DNA of 64,000 nucleotides, from NCBI RefSeq assembly GCF_900110575.1, contig NZ_FOEF01000016.1, positions 1-64,000 of the forward strand, read 5' to 3'. Positions 42,190 to 50,107 of this stretch are shown here, piece by piece (position 1 is the first letter of the stretch; each line of letters starts with the position of its first letter). The notes beneath the pieces were generated by a model. The model searched no databases, was not told the DNA's origin, and saw only the letters and a list, made by a program, of their open reading frames with translations. Made by a program: the position numbers and the translations under genes. The stretch comes from Amycolatopsis saalfeldensis (GTDB lineage Bacteria; Actinomycetota; Actinomycetes; Mycobacteriales; Pseudonocardiaceae).

Positions 42190-44025
42190 CTAGTGGGGTG
42201 AGTTGACCGCCTGCGCGGGTGGGAGGTTCGGGTCGGGTGGGCACTGGTTGTGGTCCGGGGACGTGCATTCGGCCAGGTTGAGCGTCTCGACGTGGGCCTG
42301 GTTGCCGGGGCCTGAGGCCATGCCGGTGAGGAGTGGGCTCAACGGCTCGGTGGCGCCGCAGCTGCGGAACGGCGGGAGGACGAAACCGCGGAACTTGGGG
42401 TCCGGGGAGTTCGGATCGGTGCCGATCGAGCCGACACCCAGTGGCTCGTAGGGGCCGCGGAGGTCGAGGCCGACGGGCTCCGAGGTGACGCAGTCCGGGC
42501 CGACGTCGAGGGGCTGGCCGTTGACCTTGGCGTTGCTGAGGCGGGCCATCACGTCGATGTGGCTGGTGAGGATGGAGACACCGTTCGCGTCGGTGGTGAT
42601 GGCGCCGTTGATGGGGATCTGCTTGGCGTTGCGGTAATCGACGGGCAGGAACTCGACCGTCGCGGTCACCGGGACGAAGCCGAAGCCGAGGAAGGTGGAC
42701 TGCTGGGGCTTGAACGACGTCGTGCCTGAGACGGTGCTGTCGATCGGGATCCCCGTGGTCGGGTCTAGGCGAATGGTCCAGATGCCGTTGAGTAGGGCCG
42801 TCGGTGTGCTGGTGATGTTCGCGCCCAGCCGCACGACCGTGGATCTGGCGACGATCCGGACCAGGACCAGCGGCGTGATGATCGACAGTGGCTCGTCGTC
42901 CTGTGCGCTGACTCTGCCGGCTGCGGCCTGGCCGGGTAATACCACGAGCGTGCCGAGCGAGGTGGGCTGGCCGGGGGACAGGGTGCAGGCCGCCTCTTTG
43001 GCGGGTGGGGTGCCGGTGGGGGAGCCTCCGGTCGGGGGAGTGGTGCCCGTCTGCGGAGGTTCGCCGGTGGTGGGGGTGCTGGGGTTTGTGTCGGAGCCGG
43101 AGCTCGTGCCGGAGCTTGCCCCGGAGCCGGAGCCGCCTCCGGTGGAGGGGGCTGGGGCGGTGGCCATGGTGCGGGCGGAATTGGCGGCGTTCGTGGCTGC
43201 GGACGGGGAGACTGCGGAGCCGGTGCTTGAGGAGCCGCTGGCTGCTGAGCCCGCGCTGGAGTTGGTGCTGGAGGAGCCGTTGGCTGCTGAGCCCGTGCCC
43301 GTGCTGGAGCCGGTGCTGGAGGAGCCGTTGGCCGGGGGGACGTTTTCGGGGGTGCTGCTGTTGGGAGTGCTGGGAGGATCGCCGCCAGGGGTGCCAGGGG
43401 TGCCAGGGGTGCCAGGGGTGCCAGGGGCGCCGGGAGTGCCAGGGGCGCCGGGAGTGCCAGCGCTGGAACCGGTGCCAGGTCCGGTGCCGGTGCTCGCGGG
43501 GGCCGGGGAGAGGGCGAGGGTCGGGGCGGTGACGTCCAGGGTCACGGCGCCGGGGGTGTCCAGCGCGAGGCCGGGGGCCCGGCCGGTGGCGGTGAGGGTG
43601 ACGTCGCCGGTCGCCGGCACCGCGGTGGGGGCGAAGGTCAGCGGGACGGGGATGGTGTCCTTCTTGTCGTCGCGGTGGACCGCGAGGCCGAAGGTCAGGC
43701 CGCCCGCCAGGCTGCCGGTTGTGGTCAGGGCTTGGGCGACGTCGTGGGGCAGGGTGAAGGTTGCGGTGAAGTCGTCGAGGGACAGCGTCTGACCGGTTTT
43801 CACCGACGCGGGCAGGGTCACGGTCGTGCGCATCGTGAGCGGGACCGGGCCGTCGAGGGGGCACGTCATCGCGACCGTCGCGCTCGCCCGGTGGGTGGCC
43901 GACTTGTCCGGGCCCGGCGCGGCGGCCGAGCCCGCCGCCGTCAGCACGCCGCCGGCGGCGCTCAGGACGCCCAGGGCCGACAGCACTGCGAGCGACCGGG
44001 TTCGCTGCCGGAAACGAAGTGTCAC
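42190..44025 (-). CDS. Large secreted two-domain protein with collagen-like linker
   Basis: A 611-aa exported protein. Signal peptide 1 to about 36. Residues about 45-170 form a DUF6801-like domain (VAMTCPLDGPVPLTMRTTVTLPASV). Residues about 188-350 are low complexity: G-A/T-P collagen-like triplets, then Gly/Ser/Thr/Asn repeats. Residues about 420-611 form a second domain with Cys pairs and PVGLDL...VLPPFRSCG...LTGMASGPGN. The first domain resembles the small secreted protein at 45.3-45.9 kb and the last domain resembles the one at 46.3-46.9 kb, suggesting a fusion. Function unknown; probably an envelope-surface or adhesive protein. Confidence 0.82.
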   Translation of the reverse strand: MTLRFRQRTRSLAVLSALGVLSAAGGVLTAAGSAAAPGPDKSATHRASATVAMTCPLDGPVPLTMRTTVTLPASVKTGQTLSLDDFTATFTLPHDVAQALTTTGSLAGGLTFGLAVHRDDKKDTIPVPLTFAPTAVPATGDVTLTATGRAPGLALDTPGAVTLDVTAPTLALSPAPASTGTGPGTGSSAGTPGAPGTPGAPGTPGTPGTPGTPGGDPPSTPNSSTPENVPPANGSSSTGSSTGTGSAANGSSSTNSSAGSAASGSSSTGSAVSPSAATNAANSARTMATAPAPSTGGGSGSGASSGTSSGSDTNPSTPTTGEPPQTGTTPPTGGSPTGTPPAKEAACTLSPGQPTSLGTLVVLPGQAAAGRVSAQDDEPLSIITPLVLVRIVARSTVVRLGANITSTPTALLNGIWTIRLDPTTGIPIDSTVSGTTSFKPQQSTFLGFGFVPVTATVEFLPVDYRNAKQIPINGAITTDANGVSILTSHIDVMARLSNAKVNGQPLDVGPDCVTSEPVGLDLRGPYEPLGVGSIGTDPNSPDPKFRGFVLPPFRSCGATEPLSPLLTGMASGPGNQAHVETLNLAECTSPDHNQCPPDPNLPPAQAVNSPH

Positions 44026-44085
44026 TGCTGCTCCACCGCCCCATTTTCCGGGCGGGCAAATGCCAGGAAAGCTCCGCCGGAATCG

Positions 44086-44114
44086 AAGTTACCCGCGGGT
44101 TCGGCGGGTGACAA
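44086..44114 (-). promoter_or_regulatory. Promoter of the large secreted protein, shared-motif copy 1
   Basis: On the minus strand: -35 TTGTCA (44114-44109), a 17-bp spacer that contains GAACCCGCGGG, and -10 TAACTT (44091-44086), about 54 nt before the start codon. The whole element matches a second copy at 46072-46100 in 21 of 27 positions, including the spacer. Confidence 0.7.
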
Positions 44115-44275
44115 GACCCGGCGTCAACGCCCTGGTGGGGGCCGCTTTTGTTGTCCGATCCTGCGTGGCGGGCGGGGCGTTTTCGTAGCTGGGTGACAAA
44201 GAAATCCGCCGTGGTTTACCGGTTCCGGAGCGGCTGCGACCATCGGCGAAAAATGGCCGGAGAAAAGAGGCTGCT

Positions 44276-45217
44276 GTGTCTGGTGTCTCGCGTTACCGAC
44301 GGATCCCGCGCCGTGGCGTCGTTCTCGGCGCCGCGCTGGCCGTGGTCGCGCCACTGTGGACGACCGGAGCGGCCGCGGCGGCGCCCGCCGGCGGCGTGTT
44401 CGGCTGGGGTGTGGCGATCACGGTCACGCTCGCCATCCCGCCGGAGTCGGCCGACGGTGTGACGTCGATGTCGGCCGGCGGCATCGACGCCGTCGCGCTG
44501 CGCAGCGGTGGCGTGCTCGCCTGGGGGGACAACAACTTCGGCCAGACGGAGGTGCCCGCGGGGCTCACGTCGGGCGTCGCGCAGGTGGCGGCGGGCTGGG
44601 CGCACGAACTCGCGCTCAAGAACGGCCAGGTCTACGCCTGGGGCAATGACTGGTACGGCCAAACCGACCTGCCCGCGTCCGTCACGAGCGGGGTCACGGC
44701 GGTCGCGACGTCCAATGTGCACAGTCTCGCGCTGAAGCAGGGCGGGCAGGTGGTGAGCTGGGGTTCGCGCTCCGACGTGCCCGCCGTCGCGGCCTCCGGC
44801 GTCAGCGCGATTTCCGCGGGCGGCGACCACAACCTGGTGCTGAAGAACGGCGGCGTCCTTGCCTGGGGCAATAACACCTACGGCCAGACGACGGTGCCTG
44901 CGGCCGCGACGTCCGGCGTCAGCGCGATCTCGGCCGGCTACGACCACAGCCTGGCGCTCAAGAACGGCGGGGTCCTCGCCTGGGGGCGGGACAACTTCCA
45001 CCAGATCGACGTGCCCGCCGAGGCGACTTCCGGCGTGGTCGCGATCGACGCCGGCTGGAACCACAACGTCGCGGTGAAGTCCGACGGCACGATCGTCCTC
45101 TGGGGATCCGACATCTCCGGGGAGAGCGACCCTTCGGCGTGCGCCCCGATCTTCGGCGCCTCCGCGGGCGACGGGGCCACGTTCGTGCTCAAGGCGGACC
45201 TGAACGTCTGCCAGTGA
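44276..45217 (+). CDS. Secreted seven-bladed RCC1-type propeller, BLIP-II-like
   Basis: A 313-aa exported protein with a signal peptide of about 36 residues. Seven RCC1-type blades follow, each with a WG at 44, 83, 122, 162, 197, 236 and 276, in units such as GGVLAWGDNNFGQTEVPA and GGVLAWGNNTYGQTTVPA separated by SGV-x-x-I-x-AG. This is the repeat pattern and blade number of the Streptomyces beta-lactamase inhibitory protein BLIP-II. Start: GTG at 44276 with GAAAAGAGG. Divergent from the large secreted protein gene. Inhibition of beta-lactamase is inferred from family, not shown. Confidence 0.85.
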   Translation: MSGVSRYRRIPRRGVVLGAALAVVAPLWTTGAAAAAPAGGVFGWGVAITVTLAIPPESADGVTSMSAGGIDAVALRSGGVLAWGDNNFGQTEVPAGLTSGVAQVAAGWAHELALKNGQVYAWGNDWYGQTDLPASVTSGVTAVATSNVHSLALKQGGQVVSWGSRSDVPAVAASGVSAISAGGDHNLVLKNGGVLAWGNNTYGQTTVPAAATSGVSAISAGYDHSLALKNGGVLAWGRDNFHQIDVPAEATSGVVAIDAGWNHNVAVKSDGTIVLWGSDISGESDPSACAPIFGASAGDGATFVLKADLNVCQ

Positions 45218-45226
45218 GCACCCGCG

Positions 45227-45261
45227 AAAACGGGGGCGGCCGCGGTGGCCGCCCCCGTTTT
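45227..45261. terminator. Bidirectional terminator
   Basis: A 15-bp perfect stem (45227-45241 with 45247-45261) flanked by A4 and T4, lying between the convergent propeller gene and the secreted protein gene at 45275, works for both strands. Confidence 0.85.
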
Positions 45262-45274
45262 CCTGCCCCGGGAA

Positions 45275-45916
45275 TCAGCTGATGTTGAGGTCCGGCGTGA
45301 ACGAGGTGTTCTGCGCCGGGGACTGCGCCTTGAGGGTGCAGTTCATCGTCCAGTTGGACCAGCTGCCGTCCGACGCCTTGTGGAACTGCAGCGCGGCGCT
45401 GATCGGCGTGCCGAGCTTGAGCGTCGCCGTGCCCGCGGGGCCCGCGGTGTAGTTCGGGATGCTCGACGTCGGGACCTGCGAGATGATCACCGTGATCGGG
45501 CCGCCGGCCGGGTAGATCGTCTCCGGGATGTCGAGGCCGGTGGCGGCCGGCTGCGAGAGGGTGCCCGACGTCGCCGTCACGGGAACCGTGGCCGAGCCCC
45601 GGATCCCGTCGAGGCCGACGGCGGTGAGCAGCGCGTGGACGGTCGCCGAGACCGTCGCGGTGCCGCCCACGTCGGTCGGCGTGATGGTGGTGCCGGACGG
45701 GACCGTGTCGGGTGCGCTGAGGTGCGCGGTGACCGTCACCGGCTGCGCCGGGATGCCCGGGAACGTGCAGGTGTAGGTGATCGCGGGGTTCGGGTCGGTG
45801 CCGGCCGAGTAGACGGTCGTGGCCGCCGCCGCCGTGCCGGCCGTGAGCACCGCGATGGCGCCCACGGCGATTCCGGTCATCGCGGCGCTCGTGGACAGCT
45901 TCCTGAGTCGGGACAT
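45275..45916 (-). CDS. Small secreted DUF6801-like protein
   Basis: A 213-aa exported protein: signal peptide 1-32 (ends TAAAAT), then a beta-rich domain opening YTCTFPGIPAQPVTVTAHLSAP, the hallmark of the DUF6801 type, and closing with a Cys (MNCTLKA) likely bonded to the first Cys. The same domain is the N-terminal part of the large secreted protein at 42.2-44.0 kb. ATG at 45916 with AAGGAG. It has its own promoter at 46072-46100. Function unknown. Confidence 0.82.
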   Translation of the reverse strand: MSRLRKLSTSAAMTGIAVGAIAVLTAGTAAAATTVYSAGTDPNPAITYTCTFPGIPAQPVTVTAHLSAPDTVPSGTTITPTDVGGTATVSATVHALLTAVGLDGIRGSATVPVTATSGTLSQPAATGLDIPETIYPAGGPITVIISQVPTSSIPNYTAGPAGTATLKLGTPISAALQFHKASDGSWSNWTMNCTLKAQSPAQNTSFTPDLNIS

Positions 45917-46071
45917 GCCGGTCTCCTTGTTTCGAGGTTCACTTCCGCGTGGCCTACGTTTCGGCGCGGGCACAACGTGCTCACGAAATCCCCCCGGCTC
46001 GAGAGTAATCATCGAGCGCAGTAGGCTTTTGTGGATGGCGTCCGGACCATCGGGATCCGGTCGCGAAGCCA

Positions 46072-46100
46072 AGGTTACCCGCGAGTTCTACTAGTAACAA
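46072..46100 (-). promoter_or_regulatory. Promoter of the small secreted protein, shared-motif copy 2
   Basis: Minus strand: -35 TTGTTA (46100-46095), 17-bp spacer containing GAACTCGCGGG, -10 TAACCT (46077-46072), about 150 nt before the start codon. Matches the element at 44086-44114. Confidence 0.65.
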
Positions 46101-46216
46101 GCCTGTGACGTGCAGGTTTTCCGGCAGGTCGGCTGGACCGATTCTCTTGTCATCGCCGGACTAAAGGAAACGCGGTTTTCGTCGGTCGATGACAAGTTCT
46201 TCCCGGGGTAACAGCA

Positions 46217-46248
46217 GAAGGGGCGCCGAATGATTCCGGCGCCCCTTC
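46217..46248 (-). terminator. Hairpin after the second small secreted protein gene
   Basis: Arms 46217-46228 and 46237-46248 (GAAGGGGCGCCG) form a 12-bp perfect stem 16 nt beyond the stop of the gene at 46265. No U tract. It would close the Mce operon if the secreted gene belongs to it. Confidence 0.7.
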
Positions 46249-46264
46249 GAGGTGGTGATCGAAA

Positions 46265-46906
46265 TCAGGAATCCGTCTTGGGCGTCATCGTCAGGGAGAT
46301 CGTGTTGTTCGGGCCCGAGACGAGTGCGCCGAGTGCGAGATCGGCGATGAAACAGTTGGTGAAGTCCGGGATGGTGTAGGTGCCCTTGACCGTGATGGGC
46401 TGGGTGATGTCGACGTTCTCGGCGGTCAGGGTGAGGTCGAGCGGCTTGCTCGTCTTGCAGCTGCCGGGCACGGTCGGCACCGGGATCACGGGGACGACGA
46501 AACCGGCCCAGATGTCGCTGATCTCCATGTTCGCCGTGGCGTGCGTGGTGAGCGTGCCGTTGGCGATCGTGCCGGTGGCCGGCGCGGTCGGGGTGACCGT
46601 GACCTTGGCTTTGACGCGGATGATGCCCGAGGCCAGCGAGATGTCGGCCTGGGCGGGCGGCAGGCTCAGGTCGGCGCGCAGGCCGACGCTGCCGGTCTGG
46701 TCGTCGATCAGCAGGGCGCCGTCGAGGGTGCCGGGGCCGAGCTTCATCGCGCTGCCGGTCTTCTGCACGGTGGTGCTGCCGGCCACGTCGTAGGAGACCG
46801 GGATCTCCACCACGTCGGCGGACGCGGGCACGGCGGCGGCGAGGCTCAACCCGACCACTGCCGCCGCGGCGAGGGCGCCGGTCCTGACCTTTCGGGAAAT
46901 GGACAT
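46265..46906 (-). CDS. Small secreted protein, partner domain of the large fusion
   Basis: A 213-aa exported protein with signal peptide 1 to about 31 (PASADV). The mature part is beta-rich and includes PGSCKTSKPLDLTL...TYTIPDFTNCF...LVSGPNNT, matching the C-terminal domain of the large secreted protein (Cys-TS-P-x-x-L, P-F-x-x-C, SGP-N spacing). ATG at 46906 with AAGGAG. It follows the Mce-associated genes by 56 bp on the same strand and is probably co-transcribed, suggesting a role beside the Mce complex. Confidence 0.78.
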   Translation of the reverse strand: MSISRKVRTGALAAAAVVGLSLAAAVPASADVVEIPVSYDVAGSTTVQKTGSAMKLGPGTLDGALLIDDQTGSVGLRADLSLPPAQADISLASGIIRVKAKVTVTPTAPATGTIANGTLTTHATANMEISDIWAGFVVPVIPVPTVPGSCKTSKPLDLTLTAENVDITQPITVKGTYTIPDFTNCFIADLALGALVSGPNNTISLTMTPKTDS

Positions 46907-46962
46907 GATTGTTCTCCTTAGTGGTTTGACGATCAGTCTCCGGCTGCCCCCGGAAACCTTTT

Positions 46963-48231
46963 TCAACGCGGTGAGAGGTCGGTGACGACCCAGCTCCCGT
47001 TCACGCATTCGGCCGTGACGGAAAGTTGTGCCGCCGCCGTACTGGTGGTGCCATTGTCCGCCCGGGTGGCGGATTGGTCGAGGAATGCGAGCAACTGTGC
47101 GTGGTCGCCGTCGAGTTGCTGGACGGAAATCTCCGAAACGCGAGAGGCGAGCACGATCTTTTGTGCCGGAGCCATTCGGAGGACGTCCGCGAACAGCTTG
47201 TCGTAGGAATCCCGTGCCTTGCCCCGGAGAACGACGTCGGCGGCCTTTTCGGTGACGTCGGTCTTGTCGTAGGAGTAGGAGAAGACCTTGTTCAGCGCCA
47301 GGCTGACGGCGGAGGTGACGTCGGCCGTGGTGCTGACGTCGGTGAGGGCCTGGTTCGTCGTCGCGGTGGAGGTGGCGGCGGCGTGGGCTTCGAAGGTGAA
47401 CCAGGCACCGGCGGCGGCCAGGACCACGGCTACGGCCAGGAGGGCCGCGGGGAGGCGGTGGCGGCGGAAGGGGTGGTGGCCGGGTGGTTCCGGGGTGACG
47501 AGGGTGCCGGAATCGGGGGACGGAGCGGAATCGACGGGGGCCGGGGTTTGGAGGGCGTCGACGGGGTGAGGGGATTCCGGGGCTTCGGTGCTGGTGACGC
47601 GAGGGGGTTCGGGGGTTTCGGTGCGGCTGGTGGTGCCAGGGGTTTTGGGGGTTTCAGCGCGGTCGGTGGTGTCAGGGGTTTCGGGGGTTTCGGTGCGGCT
47701 GGTGACGCGAGAGGTTCCTGCGGGTTCGGCGCGGTCGGTGGTGCCAGGGGGTTCGGGGGTTTCGGTGCGGCTGGTGGTGCCAGGGGTTTTGGGGGCTTCG
47801 GTGCGGCTGGTGACGCGAGAGGTTCCTGCGGGTTCGGCGCGGTCGGTGATGCGAGGGATTTCTGCGGGTTCGGCGCGGCCGGTGGGCTGAGAGCGCGAGT
47901 CTTCGGTGCGGTCGGTGGCGCGAGGGGCTTGGGAGGCTTCGGTGCGGTCAGCAGCCTCAGCAGCCTCAGCAGCCTCAGCAGCCTCAGTGAGCCTGGGAGC
48001 CCCAATGACCCTAGCGGCCCTAGCAGCTCCAGCGACCCTAATGACCCCAGTGGCCTCAGCAGCCCCAGCGGTGACGGCGTGGCCGTCGCTTGCGTTGGGG
48101 GTGTCGGGGCCGTCGGCGGTGTCGGCGGGTGGGGAGGCGGGGCGGCGCGGGGAGAGGATGCCCAGCTTGGCAAGCGTGGCCGAGCCGCCGGGTGACGGTG
48201 TGGGGGAAGACCCGGAGGAAGGGGTGCTCAT
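46963..48231 (-). CDS. Mce-associated membrane protein with long repeat-rich cytoplasmic region
   Basis: A 422-aa protein. Residues 1 to about 250 are a Thr/Pro/Glu/Arg-rich repeat region (units such as SRTETPEPPGTTDRAEPAGT). Residues about 255-275 are a transmembrane helix, and the rest is a Mam-type extracytoplasmic domain (ALTDVSTTADVTSAVSLALNKVFSYSYD...CVNGSWVVTDLSPR). Mam proteins support Mce complexes. ATG at 48231 overlaps the previous gene's stop (ATGA). The repeat region is far longer than usual for Mam proteins, and the underlying DNA has 9-bp CAGCAGCCT repeats at about 47949-47987. Confidence 0.82.
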   Translation of the reverse strand: MSTPSSGSSPTPSPGGSATLAKLGILSPRRPASPPADTADGPDTPNASDGHAVTAGAAEATGVIRVAGAARAARVIGAPRLTEAAEAAEAAEAADRTEASQAPRATDRTEDSRSQPTGRAEPAEIPRITDRAEPAGTSRVTSRTEAPKTPGTTSRTETPEPPGTTDRAEPAGTSRVTSRTETPETPDTTDRAETPKTPGTTSRTETPEPPRVTSTEAPESPHPVDALQTPAPVDSAPSPDSGTLVTPEPPGHHPFRRHRLPAALLAVAVVLAAAGAWFTFEAHAAATSTATTNQALTDVSTTADVTSAVSLALNKVFSYSYDKTDVTEKAADVVLRGKARDSYDKLFADVLRMAPAQKIVLASRVSEISVQQLDGDHAQLLAFLDQSATRADNGTTSTAAAQLSVTAECVNGSWVVTDLSPR

Positions 48232-48908
48232 GACGACGTCACCGCCAGTTGGTCGAGGGTGCTGAGCTTCCAGCCGGACGCGGTGCGGGTCAGCGTGGCG
48301 GCGTAGCGGTTGCGGCGGGTGGCCGGGGCGGCGCCCGCCTTCGCGACGGTGACTTCGACCGACGCGATCAGTTTCGCCGTGCCCGCGTGAGTGTCCAGTT
48401 CGGACAGTCCCGCGTCGAGGACCTTGCCGGTCGCGACGGTGGCGCCGGCGGCCAGCGCCTGTTTCGTCTGGGGGGTGGTGCGGGCCAGCTGGTCGTGGAG
48501 GGGGCCGGTGGACGCGTCGAGCCAGCGGGACAGGCCGGCGTCCACCTGGTGGTAGTCGAGGGTGTTCAGGGTGGCGACCAGGGTGCGGCCGGTGGCCAGC
48601 GCCTCGTCGCGGGTCTGGCCGTAGGTGGTGGACGTCGAATGGGACGCCGAGTACCACGAGTAGCCCGACCAGCCCGCGAACACCGCGGCCGCCGCGAGCG
48701 CCACCGCCGCCGCCCAGACCGGCTTTCGGCGGGGGACCCAAGACCGTTTCCGGGGCGCGGAGGAGGGCGGATCGAGGTCTGGCTCGGCGAGCGTCGGCGC
48801 GGCGGCTGACGTTTCATCGGCCGGAGCGTGGTCGGACTCCGGCGAGGTCACCGTGGAAGCGGGCGCTTCGAGTTCCACGACCGCCGTCAGTTTCCGTTGC
48901 GCAGCCAC
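48228..48908 (-). CDS. Mce-associated membrane protein (Mam type)
   Basis: A 226-aa protein with an acidic/Pro-rich N terminus (to about 55), a transmembrane helix (64-85) and an extracytoplasmic domain resembling Mce-associated proteins (EALATGRTLVATLNTLDYHQVDAGLSRW...GWKLSTLDQLAV). The GTG at 48908 has GAGGAG and lies inside the end of mceF, a 22-bp overlap. Next gene coupled by ATGA. Confidence 0.85.
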   Translation of the reverse strand: MAAQRKLTAVVELEAPASTVTSPESDHAPADETSAAAPTLAEPDLDPPSSAPRKRSWVPRRKPVWAAAVALAAAAVFAGWSGYSWYSASHSTSTTYGQTRDEALATGRTLVATLNTLDYHQVDAGLSRWLDASTGPLHDQLARTTPQTKQALAAGATVATGKVLDAGLSELDTHAGTAKLIASVEVTVAKAGAAPATRRNRYAATLTRTASGWKLSTLDQLAVTSS

Positions 48909-50107
48909 AGCATCTCCTCGAGATCGGTGGACGTGGGCTGGCCGTCGAAGCGCGTCAGGTCGGTCAGGCCGGCGGCGCCGCCTGGGACGGCGACCGGCGG
49001 CAGGCCCGGGTGGGGCGCGTTCTGCGAGCCCCGCACCGACGTCGCGGAGCCGGCGGGCAGCGTGCACGCCGCCGCGGTGTTGAACGGCAGCGGCGAAGTG
49101 ACAGCGCTGCTGCGGACCGGCGTGCTCCCGTAACCGGTGCGGCACGGCGGGGGATCGAAGAACGTCAGCGCCAGCGAGACCTTCCCGCTGCCCGGGGTGA
49201 TGGCCGCGGACGTCGCCGCCACCGCCTTCGGCGTGGTGACCAGCAGTTGCTCCAGGCCGTCGGTGCGGGCGCTGAACACTTGCGACGTCGTGAGCAGGTT
49301 CGCGAGCAGCACGGGCAGCCCGGGGTCGGTGTCCTTCAGCAGGCCCGAAATCTCCGTGGCGGCGGGCGGCGCGGCCGCGATCAGGCGGCGCAGGTCGCCG
49401 TCGGAGGTCTTCAGCTGGTCGGCGAACAGGTGCGCGTTGCGGCTGAAGTCCCGCCACTCGTCCGAAGAATCGGCCTGCGTGCGCAGCACCGTGGCGCCGT
49501 TGTCGATCAGACTGTGGGTCTGCGGCAGGTTGTCCGAGGCCGACTTCGTGAACGAAGACGCCGTGTCCATCAGCAGCTGCAGGTCCGGGCCCGAGTTCTG
49601 CAACGCGTTGTCCAGCTCGTCGACGACCGTGCGCAGGTCGCCGGTCGGCACCGACGCCGTCAGGTCGTCGAGGTTGGTCAGGAACGTCTGCACCGGCAAC
49701 GGCAGCGTGGTCGATTCGCGCGGGATCACCGAACCCGCCGCCAGGTACGGCCCGTCGCCGGTGCGCGGCTGCAGGTCGACGTACTGCTCGCCGACGGCCG
49801 ACCGGTTCGCCACCACCGCCTGGGAGTTCACCGGGATCGGCGGTGCCGACGAATCGAGCAGCAGGTCGGCCTCCATGCCCGAGTCGGTCAGCCGCAGCGG
49901 CCCGACCCGCCCGACCGGGACGCCGCGGTAGGTCACCTCGCCGTTGGTGAAGATGCCGCCGCCGTCGGACAGCTCCAGCTTCACCGTGTACGAGCCGATG
50001 CCGAACAGCCGGCTGATGCCCGCGTACTTCGCGCCGACGAACGCCGTCGTCACCAATGCGATCACGACGAACACCAGCACCTGCACCCGCGCCTTCGTCG
50101 ACAGCAT
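48887..50107 (-). CDS. mceF: Mce family protein MceF
   Basis: A 406-aa component of the Mce lipid/steroid import system. It has an N-terminal anchor helix (about 8-28), then an MCE domain starting YTVKLELSDGGGIFTNGEVTYRGVPVGRVGPLRL with the VGEQYVDLQP signature, and a long helical C-terminal region. The sixth and last of the series, so F by position. ATG overlaps the mceE stop by one base (TGATG). Confidence 0.9.
   Translation of the reverse strand: MLSTKARVQVLVFVVIALVTTAFVGAKYAGISRLFGIGSYTVKLELSDGGGIFTNGEVTYRGVPVGRVGPLRLTDSGMEADLLLDSSAPPIPVNSQAVVANRSAVGEQYVDLQPRTGDGPYLAAGSVIPRESTTLPLPVQTFLTNLDDLTASVPTGDLRTVVDELDNALQNSGPDLQLLMDTASSFTKSASDNLPQTHSLIDNGATVLRTQADSSDEWRDFSRNAHLFADQLKTSDGDLRRLIAAAPPAATEISGLLKDTDPGLPVLLANLLTTSQVFSARTDGLEQLLVTTPKAVAATSAAITPGSGKVSLALTFFDPPPCRTGYGSTPVRSSAVTSPLPFNTAAACTLPAGSATSVRGSQNAPHPGLPPVAVPGGAAGLTDLTRFDGQPTSTDLEEMLWLRNGN

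Noticed and set aside
42190..44025. True collagen or PE/PPE-type protein
   Set aside because: Only a short run of G-x-P triplets is present as a linker and no PE/PPE N-terminal motif exists.
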